Of a stretch of DNA of 12,184 nt, positions 1-8,893 are shown piece after piece (position 1 is the first letter of the stretch; each line of letters opens with the position of its first letter). The notes beneath the pieces were generated by a model. It had not been told where the DNA came from. It was given only the letters and a program-made list of their open reading frames with translations, and made no database searches. Made by a program: the position numbers and the translations under genes. The DNA is from Brachionus plicatilis (taxonomy: Eukaryota; Rotifera; Eurotatoria; Ploima; Brachionidae), in assembly GCA_010279815.1 (NCBI GenBank), contig QEOQ01000163.1, forward strand, positions 8,714 through 20,897, in the 5' to 3' direction.

Positions 1-494
1 TAGCAATTTTAAATTTTTAAAAGTGAGTGGATAGAAAAATGATGCTAGCCACTTAAAATAGAATCATTTTGCTTGTATGAACACTGCAGTGAGCATTTTG
101 ATATTCCATAGTTTACCTTTTACAATTTTTTTGTTACAAAGCACATTAAAACCAAAAGAGTTTCTCTGCATTGATTTTATTAATTAGCAATAGCAATAAC
201 AATTTTCTTCATATGAAAATTATTTTCAAATTTATCGAGGAGATTTATATCAAGCAAACCTCTACTTGTATGTAGAATTTTGGATAAATTTTTTGTTGAA
301 AAATGTTCATTTAAATGTCTTTTGTAAAAGTACATTTATTATAGTCTAGTATTAAAAATATGTTTTTGATTAATTTATTGATCGTTAAAATTAACAATGC
401 TTTTTCCAATTTTTCAATTTTCCATGCTAAGTCAACTATAAGCAAATTGGAATTTAAAAGAGAGGAACTTGGTATTTATTCACCAATTCTTTGT

Positions 495-641
495 GCTGCC
501 TCTATGGGCAAAATGCGGAGCGAAAGCTGTGATGCATTTTTTTAATCAATAGAGGCTAGATTAAATTCTGAGGTTTTAATCACAGGCATATCTTTTTTTT
601 AAATGGTCTAGCCTGCTTCATGACTCAGAGACATTCAATCA
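495..641. repeat. Structured 147-bp repeat, copy 1
   Basis: This block matches 897-1043 without gaps at an offset of 402 bp, differing only at 525 (A versus G) and 634 (T versus C), while the flanks are unrelated. It is less A+T-rich than its surroundings. It holds several short inverted pairs: 498-505 with 549-556, 553-560 with 607-614, 527-533 with 579-585, and 567-572 with 624-629. No terminal inverted repeats, tRNA-type A or B boxes, or coding potential were recognised. It may be a short non-autonomous mobile element or a structured RNA unit; the family is unknown. Confidence 0.85.
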
Positions 642-896
642 ATTTTGAAAAAAAAATTAAAATAAGAAATCTTTGATTAAACTTAAAATTTCTAGTTAAT
701 TTTTAAATGGAACTCAAGTTTTTAAATTTTTTTCAATTTTTGTTCTAAAATTTAAATTTCATTAATTTTTTTCCGAAATTTTAATTTTTGATATCTTAGG
801 AAAAAATAAAATTTTTAAATTATTAAAATTTAAAAGACCAGGTCCCTTGTATTTAATGTCATATTCTTCTATTTTTTTTATTATTCCAATATTTTA

Positions 897-1043
897 GCTG
901 CCTCTATGGGCAAAATGCGGAGCGAAGGCTGTGATGCATTTTTTTAATCAATAGAGGCTAGATTAAATTCTGAGGTTTTAATCACAGGCATATCTTTTTT
1001 TTAAATGGTCTAGCCTGCTTCATGACTCAGAGACACTCAATCA
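897..1043. repeat. Structured 147-bp repeat, copy 2
   Basis: This is the second copy of the unit at 495-641, about 98.6% identical and in the same orientation. All four pairs of complementary segments are preserved. The pentamer TTAGC lies at 894-898 and again at 1045-1049. It could be a short target-site duplication, but it overlaps the repeat edge and copy 1 shows nothing equivalent. The near identity within rapidly drifting A+T-rich intron DNA suggests recent duplication or gene conversion. Confidence 0.85.
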
Positions 1044-2085
1044 GTTAGCCAAAAAAAAGCATTTTAATCGGAATTTTTTCCTTTGGAAATAATCTAAAGA
1101 ACATTTTGTAGCTATTAATTTTAGAACAATTATTTAAAAAATTTTATTCTCAGAGTTAAAAAATATATTTGTGCAAATTTTATCAACTGACACATATGAA
1201 CGAAATTATATTAAATTTGAATTTAATTCAAGAAATTTTAGAGAAACATTAATAATAATTAATAATATTTTACAATTAATCAAAATTATAAAAAATTTTA
1301 AAATAATGGTTAAATTTTCAATATGATTCTAAAAAAAGGACAAAAAAATATTGTAAATTTTTTTAAGATATTACTCGATTTTAAATATAATGATTAAATT
1401 TTCATATTTACATTTTTCGATTCTTAAATATAAATTTATCTGAATTGTTCTATTCATTGAAGCCATATTTGTAAAAGATTAATGATTTTTTTGTTTATAA
1501 AATTGAAAAAAAAATTAAAATTGTACTGTTAAAATCTTGTATTAAAATGGAATATGTTAAATTTTTTTTTGAAATCTTAAATTTTAAATAGTAAAAATGC
1601 TCGAAAATTAAAAAAAATTCTAATTAATTTTAATTTTTTTAATTTGATTTTTTACTTCAAATTAATAATTAAAAAAATAAAGAATCAATCAAATAAAAAA
1701 AATTAATCTAAAATTAAAAATCTTTTTGGATCTTATCAAGCTTATTATTTGAAAAAACAAAAAATAAATTTTTACTAATTTTAAATTCAAATAAAATCAG
1801 TAAAAAAAATTTTTTTCAAATTTTAATAAGACAAAAAAGTTGATTAGATTTAAAAATCAATTTTTATTTTAAATTGATTTATTTTTTGTAATAAATAATT
1901 TAAAGAAAATAAAGAACAAATCGAATTAATAAAAATCAATTTAAAATTAAAAAATTTTTTGGATCTGTTCAAGTTCTACTTGTTTGTAAAGTTAAAAAAA
2001 TATTTAATTTTTAATTAGATTTCTTTTAAAACATGATTTTTTTTAGAATTAATAATCAAAAAAAAAAGAATAGATCAACTGAAAA

Positions 2086-2755
2086 AAAATCAATTTAAAT
2101 TTAATTTTTTTTTTGTATCTTATCGAGTTTTATGTTTTTTAAAATTTCAAAAAATTTTTTTTCCTTTTCCCGTTTTAATTGATAATTTCACTAGTAAAGA
2201 TTAAATTTGAAGCTTGATAAAATCCAAGAAAAAATTATAATTCTTAAATTTCTTTTAAAACTTGATTAAGTCTTTAAAATTTATCATTCAAAAAAATAAA
2301 GAATAAATCAAATGAAAAAAAAATCTATTTAAAAATTTGAATCTTTAGTAATGAATTTTTACATTCAAATAAAATGAGTAAAAAAAATTTTCAAATCATA
2401 AAAAGACAAAAACTCTGATTCAAAAATCAATTTAAATTTAATTTTTTTTTTGTATCTTATCGAGTTTTATGTCTTTTTAAAATTAAAAAAATTTTTTTTT
2501 CCCTTTCTTATTTTAATTAGAAAATTTATTAGTAAAGATTCAATTTTAAGCTCGATATGGTCCAAAAAAAATTTTAATTCTTAATAGATTTCTTTTAAAT
2601 CTTGATTAAGTCTTTAAAATTTATAATTCAAAAAAATAAAGAAAAAATCAAATAAAAAATTTTAATAAAAAATTTGAATCTTTACCACTGAATATTTTAA
2701 ATTCAAATAAAATAAGTAAAAAAAAATTTTCAAATTTTAAAAAGACAAAAAACTA
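2086..2755. repeat. Diverged tandem repeat, unit about 337 bp, two copies plus older partial copies
   Basis: Segments at 2086-2422 and 2423-2755 line up at an offset of 337-338 bp over their whole length. Anchors include GTATCTTATCGAGTTTTATG, CTTGATTAAGTCTTTAAAAT and the shared stretch around CAAATAAAAT at 2366 and 2704. Related but shorter or more diverged pieces start near 1672 and 1906, with the CAAATAAAAT anchor at 1788. Copies differ by many substitutions and small indels in A or T runs, so the duplication is old. No coding content is seen. Confidence 0.75.
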
Positions 2756-2917
2756 AAGCTTAATTTCCTTTAGATTTTTAAAAATAAATTAAAGTCAAAA
2801 AAAAATAAAAAAAAGGCAAAATTAAAAAAATGAGATAAATTAAAGGACAAGCAGAATTATTTCCTTCAAACTAAACTAATCTACCCAAAAATAAAAAATG
2901 ACCATTTTCTTAAGTAA

Positions 2918-4199
<1,282 letters not shown>

Positions 4200-4577
4200 A
4201 TTTTACACCCAATCGATTGCATTTTTGTTTCGATCCTTTTAGACTTAAATTGATTGAGAAATTGCTGAGTTTTATTTATCCGAAATTGTAAGTCCTAAAT
4301 GATTTAAAAGCAAAATAATTTTTTTGCTACTTTGCCACAAAAAAGTTAAAATTTAAATTGATTTTTTAAGTGTTCGAAAAAAAAAAATAATCAAAGACTT
4401 TCTACATAAGTTCTACAAAAGTGCTTCATGAATTTTTGCTTCTGAGCGATTAAACTCTATATTTAAGGCCTGGTATTTAAAAAAAAATTATTTTTTGTGA
4501 ATTAAAAAAATATTTGTCAATGAAATACAAAAAAAAGTTATCAATTTAAACCAAGTCCTATTGTGCGATCTTCTTTT
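4200..4577. other. A+T-rich intergenic DNA, nothing recognised
   Basis: This stretch lies between the PABP 3' end and the transposon remnants. It has poly(A) and poly(T) runs but no convincing reading frame, RNA gene or repeat. The last part, towards 4577, may be decayed continuation of the SWIM-type remnant that follows. Confidence 0.5.
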
Positions 4578-4706
4578 GTCTATGATGTGTTTATACATGC
4601 AATGTTTAAACCAGGATGGGCAAGAACATGTACTCAAACGCCAATTGTCTTCTTCGATACGAATAATTCGTAATTCTTGGAAAGTTTCTACGAAATGTTG
4701 AAAGTT
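4578..4706 (-). pseudogene. SWIM zinc-finger remnant, probably from a transposase-like gene
   Basis: The minus strand encodes a 43-residue stretch containing STCSCPSWFK followed by YKHII. This matches the SWIM finger layout C-x-C ... C-x-H found in MULE-type transposases and in many SWIM-domain proteins of invertebrates. The third zinc ligand is Tyr (codon TAT at 4593-4595) where Cys is expected before Lys-His, one transition away from TGT. Similarity fades after the His, suggesting decay or a frameshift. The fragment abuts the 3' microsatellite tail of the LINE on the same strand. The SWIM call rests on motif recognition only; the parent family is unknown. Confidence 0.5.
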
Positions 4707-4728
4707 ATAATAATAATAATAATAATAA
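4707..4728 (-). repeat. (TTA)n microsatellite tail of the LINE
   Basis: About seven ATA/TAA trinucleotides lie just downstream (minus strand) of the reverse transcriptase stop codon. Short tandem repeats at the 3' terminus, rather than poly(A), are usual for CR1-like LINEs and mark the insertion junction here. Confidence 0.75.
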
Positions 4729-4752
4729 GTTTTTTTGGCTTCAATCTTTGGT

Positions 4753-5498
4753 TTAATCCAAAGATGGAACGCAGTTATCTGCATTATAATAGCCGTTTAC
4801 AAAATCGTTTAATTTAAAACATTTGTCTATTCTGTTTTTGAATTGTTTGATTGTCGGAGCCTCGATTACATTTTGGCTAAGTTGGTTCCAATTATTGACA
4901 ACTCGATTTGTAAAAAAATTTGACCTTGTTGCACAGTTTTTAACTAATTGTTTCGTCATTGAATAAGGGTGGCTCCTTGTATCATAGAATTTCTGACAAG
5001 GTATAGTGAAATTCTCTTTGTACCAGTTTGCATTGTAAGCACCAGTTTTAATCTTGTATTGTTGAATTAAATCACCGCGAATTCTTCTTTCTCCCAATGT
5101 TGTTAACTCAAGTTTTTTTAGTCTAGATTGATAATCTAGCTCTTTATTTGAACAAATTATTTTTGTAGCCCTACGTTGTACACTTTCAAGACGTGAAACA
5201 TCTTTGCGAAGAAATGGATGCCATACTTGAGACGCATATTCTAATTTTGGTCTAACTAATGACGTGTAAAGCTTTTTGAGGACAAACTCGTTCTTTGTTT
5301 TAAGTGTTTTCTTAACTATCCCTAGAGTTCGATTAGCTTTATTTATAATTTCTGCAATATGCTCATCCCATTCTAAGTCTTTGCTGAAAACTACTCCCAA
5401 ATCTCGCTCGTTTGGAGAACTCTCCATCTCATAATTACCAAGCTTATAATTTAAATTCAAGTTGTTTTTACCATAGTGAATCACCTTACATTTTTTTT
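4753..5498 (-). pseudogene. Reverse transcriptase C-terminal fragment of the LINE
   Basis: This is the longest open stretch of the element, 243 codons from a GTG at 5484 that is an internal valine codon, not a start. The true frame continues upstream as CKVIHYG, just after the one-base deletion in the homopolymer at 5491-5498. It covers the reverse transcriptase thumb and the C-terminal region of CR1/Jockey-type proteins, with no recognisable RNase H domain. The end is an intact stop shortly before the 3' microsatellite tail. It is not expected to be expressed as a functional protein. Confidence 0.85.
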
Positions 5499-5835
5499 GT
5501 TAAAACTCATTAACCATTCGTTCGTCCATTACAACAAAGCATCAAGATCTTTTTGAAGTAATTTTAAGTCTTCAAAATCTTTAATATTTAAAAGCTTTGT
5601 ATCGTCAGCAAACAATAAACTCAAGTTTCTTGAAGCGTTTGGTAGTTCGCTTATATAGATAAAAAAAGAGCAAGGGGCCCAACACGGATCCCTGAAGCAC
5701 GCCATTTTTAACACGAAAGTTGTTAATTATCTAAAAATAACGAAAACGGTTGATATTTCATTTCTGTTATAAACACTATTCTTTTATCAATATATAAATT
5801 CTTATTATTATTTTTATTTTTGGGTCTGTTATACC

Positions 5836-5968
5836 TCAATATCATTGATATTGAATTTTCAATATCAGTGATTTTCAATATCAATTAATTAATTAATTAA
5901 CACTTCATTGATATTTGTTTAAATATCAAGGTAAATATTTCAATATCAATGAATTAATTTCAATATCA
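5836..5968. repeat. Cluster of AATATCA motifs in both orientations, with a 19-bp perfect palindrome
   Basis: The heptamer AATATCA or its complement TGATATT occurs eight times in about 130 bp: at 5838, 5846 (reverse), 5861, 5877, 5909 (reverse), 5922, 5942 and 5962. The first two form a perfect palindrome of 9 bp arms around a single base (5836-5854). A TTAA microsatellite sits inside (about 5884-5900). It lies 30 bp upstream of a transposase-like fragment and may be the subterminal binding-site array of that element. A regulatory array or simple-sequence expansion are alternatives. Confidence 0.6.
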
Positions 5969-5999
5969 AACTGATTAATAGGATAATAAATTACAAAAA

Positions 6000-6329
6000 A
6001 TGTTTGAAGTTTATTTTCTAATAGAATTGATTAATTCTAGCAACATTGACGAAATAGTAAAATTTCTAAAAGATAATGATTTAATTCAAAATAAAGCACC
6101 TCTTTGCAAAAAATGTAATTTTTCCTTTCCTAAATTATCTAGTGTCACAATTTTTTTTTTAATTGAAAATGGGTGTATAGTTAAAATCAGATAACAAGGA
6201 ATAAATTTATCTGAAAAATATTTCACTTTTATAAAAATTTTGGTGATTTACACCCGGTTTTGTTTTTCGGCAATCTTGATGGGTGTATGTTTTAAACATA
6301 ACCTCTTTAAGGTTCATTGGAAAAATTAA
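6000..6329 (+). pseudogene. Possible Merlin/ISXO2-like transposase remnant (N-terminal part)
   Basis: A 64-codon frame starts at ATG 6000 and ends at TAA 6192-6194; the same frame then runs on for 44 codons to 6327. The first part has a helix-like EIVKFLKDNDLI stretch followed by a CKKC knuckle, which resembles the N-terminal zinc ribbon of ISXO2/Merlin-type transposases. After the stop the frame reads through an FIKILVIY segment and ends at VHWKN, roughly where such proteins have a hydrophobic helix and a V..W motif. Expected Cys residues of the second knuckle are missing and the DDE core is absent. The family call comes from pattern memory and is tentative. Otherwise this is an unrecognised 64-residue open frame. 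Confidence 0.35.
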
Positions 6330-6330
6330 A

Positions 6331-6690
6331 AAAAAAAAATTTGATCCAAAGATAATCAAATTGTCAAGACTGAAAAAAAATTTCTGTGAAAAACAATCCC
6401 TTAGTGGAACACTCTGAGATCCAAAAATGATTTTATAAGATCCATCCAAGATTCATCTCTTGTGAATTAAAAAACCTTGAAAAACTAAAAATTTTTGCTT
6501 TTAAAAAAATAAAAAAAAATTGATCTAAAGATAATCAAATTGTCAAGACTGAAAAAAAATTTCTGTGAAAAACAATCCCTTAGTGGAACACTCTGAGATC
6601 CAAAAATGATTTCATAAGATCCATCCAAGATTCATCTCTTGTGAATTAAAAAACCTTGAAAAACTAAAAATTTTTGCTCTTAAAAAAAAA
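6331..6690. repeat. Recent tandem duplication, unit about 179 bp, two copies
   Basis: Copy 1 (6331-6510) and copy 2 (6511-6690) are almost identical. In the 150-bp core (6351-6499 against 6530-6678) I see only one substitution (T to C in the ATTTTATAAG stretch); further differences are confined to the A-run joints. A-rich runs flank each unit, and the start of a third unit is hinted at 6692-6702. The duplication lies 150 bp upstream of the RanGAP1 start codon, so it may sit in the promoter or 5' UTR. No coding content was recognised. Confidence 0.9.
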
Positions 6691-6842
6691 GAAAAAAAAT
6701 TGTCACCCTAAAAGTTAAATTTACTCTGCCCAAAAATTACACAACACTCAGAAACAAAAATTTCTCAAAGCATGATCCTTTGCTAAACGAGTCTCGACAA
6801 GACTTGATTTCTGAACAGAAATAAAAACTTGAAGAACAAAAA
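6691..6842 (+). promoter_or_regulatory. RanGAP1 upstream region and probable 5' UTR
   Basis: No TATA box or other core promoter element can be named with confidence. The start codon context is A-rich (AAAAAATGAAG), as usual in AT-rich invertebrate genes. A CAG at 6816-6818 after TTGATTTCTGAA could serve as a 3' splice site 24 bases before the ATG, either cis or for spliced-leader trans-splicing. This is inference. Confidence 0.25.
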
Positions 6843-7916
6843 ATGAAGTCATCAATAACCGACATAGAACACTTGTCCAAGAGCCGACAGAACTATGCGG
6901 ACGAGCTGTCGTTTGCCGGCCAAGGCCTCAAGCTGAACACGCGCCAAGACGCGCACCAAATCGCAGCCGAAATAAAAAAATGCAAAACAATCAAAGTTCT
7001 GCGCCTCGAGGGCAACACCATATCGCCCGAGGCCGCCGACGAGCTCTCCAAGTCCCTGGAACAGCACCCAGAGCTCGAACGCCTCATTGTCAACGACATA
7101 TTCACTGGCCGCCTCAAGGACCAGATACCACCGGCGCTCAAGTCTCTGTGCGGCGCCCTGAACAAGTCCGGCGCCCAATTGGTCGAAATAAACATGTCGG
7201 ACAACGCGTACGGGCCCATCGGCCTCGACGCCCTTGTCGACTTCCTCGCCACCGACACCTGCTTCTCGCTGCGCGAGATCCGCATGCACAACAACGGCCT
7301 CGGGCCCCAGGGCTCCCAGAAGTTCGCCTCCGCTCTCCACAAATGCTTGACCAACTCCCAGGGTCGCTTCAAGCTAAAGGTGTTTGTGTGCGGCCGCAAC
7401 CGGCTCGAGCTGGAGGGCGCCCGGTCCATTGGCGCCGTTCTCAAAAAGATCGCCACTCTGGAAGAGATTCAAATGCCCCAAAACGGCATCAGGCCCAATG
7501 GCATCGAGTATTTGGCCGACGCCTGCATGCACAACCCTCAACTAAAAACAATCAACTTTAATGACAACACTTTTTTGAAATCGGGCGCCGAGTGGATGTC
7601 CAAGGCGCTGATCAACCTTAAAAATTTGGAACACCTGAATCTTGGTGACTGCTTGCTGAAGTCAAAAGGCGCGCTTTTGATAACTCGCGCCGTAGCCCAG
7701 CTACAAAGCTTGAAAGAGCTCAATTTGTCCTTTAATGAAGTTGATTTGCAGACTGGCTTGGAAATCTGCAACATTTTGACCAAGTCGAGTTTCAAAAATC
7801 TCGAGTTGATCGACCTGAATGGAAATCGATTTGGTGAGGACGGAAAAGTAGAGATACAGCAGATACTGGAAGGCTACAAGGACTCGCTGGCTAGTCTTAG
7901 TGAAGATGAGGGTAGC

Positions 7917-7948
<32 letters not shown>

Positions 7949-8824
7949 GGAGGAAGAAGAGACTGACGAAGAAACAAGTGAAGTAGTTGTTGATGAAGAG
8001 TACGACGACTATGATCAAGTTGAAAACGAGGACTATGAGGAATACGAGGCCGAACAGCTTAAGGAACAGGTAGAGAATATAAATTTGGCGCCTCAGCAGT
8101 CTTTGTTCACACAGTTCAAGACTCCCGGACCTAATTTGTTCTCTTCGTTGGTCAAAAACAACGCTCTGGTCACCAATGTCAAAGAGTTTGATAATTTCGT
8201 GCTAAATCCCTCAATGGCTAATCTGGAACAAATTAATCAATCAACTGTACAATCTGTGATCAAAGTAAAGCAATTTTTTTTTGGTTAAAAATTTTATTTT
8301 TTTTATTAAATTTTATTAAAATTTTTTTCTTTTTTTCATAAAGAAATTTTTTTTTTGAATTTTTTTTTTGGAATTTAAGAATCCAAAATTTAATGGCATG
8401 TTTTTTGCGAAGTTTGCGGCGCGTTGTTTGGCCACTTTGTATGAGCCGAGCAGTGACAGTGGAAAGAAAGTAGTGGATGTGGCGAGTAAGTGATGGTTGT
8501 GCGGTGGAGAAGCATTAATGACTTGTTTTTGTTTTTTTTTAAGATATGTTTATAAAGTTGTATTTGGCGAGTGAGAATGGAAAACATTTGGTCAGCGAGA
8601 TTTTGACCGAGTTTGGTGTCATTAAGAGTGAGGATAAAAAATTTGTGCCGAGCGAGATCGGCGACAAGTTGTCTATGCTGCTGAGAGCGCTGATGAGTCA
8701 AGAGTATGTGAAGTCGGCGAGAGAGCAGATTATGAGCTATGTGAACTTGAGGCTAGGAGAACAAAATGGAAAATTTGATAAAAAAAATGCTGAGCTTTTG
8801 GCAAAATGTCTGCGACAAAACTAA
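6843..8824 (+). CDS. RANGAP1: Ran GTPase-activating protein 1, three exons
   Basis: RanGAP1 stimulates GTP hydrolysis by Ran on the cytoplasmic side of nuclear pores and so drives the transport gradient. I join exons 6843-8264, 8380-8485 and 8544-8824, giving 602 residues (human about 587). Residues about 20-345 are the leucine-rich repeat GAP domain, with the FTGR motif carrying the Arg finger (Arg90) and HNNGLG (149-154) matching the conserved Asn region. Residues 353-405 are a Glu/Asp-rich tail like that of the family. Residues about 440-602 form the animal-type C-terminal helical domain. It contains VIKSE (Lys537, codon 8624-8626), a perfect SUMO consensus at the position of the vertebrate SUMO acceptor that tethers RanGAP1 to RanBP2. 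Both splice junctions restore the frame exactly. The 5' half is much GC-richer than the 3' half. The identity is secure; exact splice sites are inferred. Confidence 0.95.
7914..7967 (+). repeat. Coding GAA/GAG microsatellite (poly-Glu) in RanGAP1
   Basis: An imperfect run of GAA and GAG codons encodes about sixteen consecutive Glu residues between the leucine-rich repeats and the C-terminal domain. An acidic stretch at this place is a family feature that shields or modulates Ran binding. The pure trinucleotide repeat makes its length likely to vary between individuals. Confidence 0.85.
8265..8379 (+). other. RanGAP1 intron 1 (115 bp, phase 0)
   Basis: The donor GTAAAG follows Lys474 (AAA at 8262-8264). 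The acceptor is TTTAAG ending at 8379, after a long T-rich tract. Reading on without splicing meets a stop at 8286-8288 and would lose the C-terminal domain. Splicing joins ...SVIK to NPKFNGMFF... in frame. Confidence 0.85.
8486..8543 (+). other. RanGAP1 intron 2 (58 bp, phase 1)
   Basis: It has a consensus donor GTAAGT at 8486-8491 and an acceptor TTTTTTTTTAAG ending at 8543. The split codon A|AT gives Asn510, followed directly by MFIKLYLASENG. The small size is typical of compact invertebrate genomes. Confidence 0.88.
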
Positions 8825-8887
8825 GTATTTGCATTTTGTTATTTTAAAACTAATTCAGTGTATAAAAATGAATTAAAAAATCGAATC

Positions 8888-8893
8888 AATAAA
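8888..8893 (+). promoter_or_regulatory. RanGAP1 polyadenylation signal AATAAA
   Basis: A canonical hexamer lies 64 bases after the stop codon (8822-8824), followed within 30 bases by a T-rich stretch. It is the first good candidate in the 3' UTR. Confidence 0.6.

Larger units (their letters stand above)
4707..5735 (-). mobile_element. 5'-truncated, inactivated non-LTR retrotransposon (CR1/Jockey type)
   Basis: The minus strand carries the C-terminal part of a LINE reverse transcriptase. In order these are a GVLQGSVLGPLLF motif (about 5660-5700), then the palm segment with catalytic FADD (codons 5601-5612), and then the thumb region ending in 243 codons that stop at 4753-4755. That last part has the typical NERDLGV, LVRPKLEYASQVW and VQRRATK motifs. 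A short 3' UTR leads to a (TTA)n tail (plus strand 4707-4728), as in many CR1-like elements. The copy is dead: an extra T in the 5661-5667 homopolymer shifts the frame, a CAA-to-TAA change creates a stop at 5529-5531, and one base is missing in the run at 5491-5498. The endonuclease domain and the N-terminal part of the reverse transcriptase are absent. Confidence 0.9.

Noticed and set aside
82..91. Palindrome CACTGCAGTG
   Set aside because: Ten bases with no repeat elsewhere and no context; expected by chance in a window of this size.
360..545. 61-codon plus-strand open frame in the PABP intron
   Set aside because: It is made of common A/T-rich codons and its last third runs into the 147-bp repeat. 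The second repeat copy is not preceded by a similar frame.
2086..2755. CRISPR-like array
   Set aside because: Units are about 337 bp, diverged, and not separated by unique spacers; the genome is eukaryotic.
6207..6449. 80-codon minus-strand frame overlapping the tandem duplication
   Set aside because: It partly reads the duplicated unit, lacks a recognisable domain, and competes with the plus-strand transposase-like frame.
6852..7561. Antisense and +1 frames of 162-193 codons over RanGAP1 exon 1
   Set aside because: Shadow frames of a GC-rich exon whose correct frame is an unmistakable leucine-rich repeat RanGAP domain.
7701..8018. 105-codon minus-strand frame with a poly-Phe run resembling a membrane protein
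   Set aside because: The hydrophobic run is only the antisense of the GAA/GAG poly-Glu repeat.
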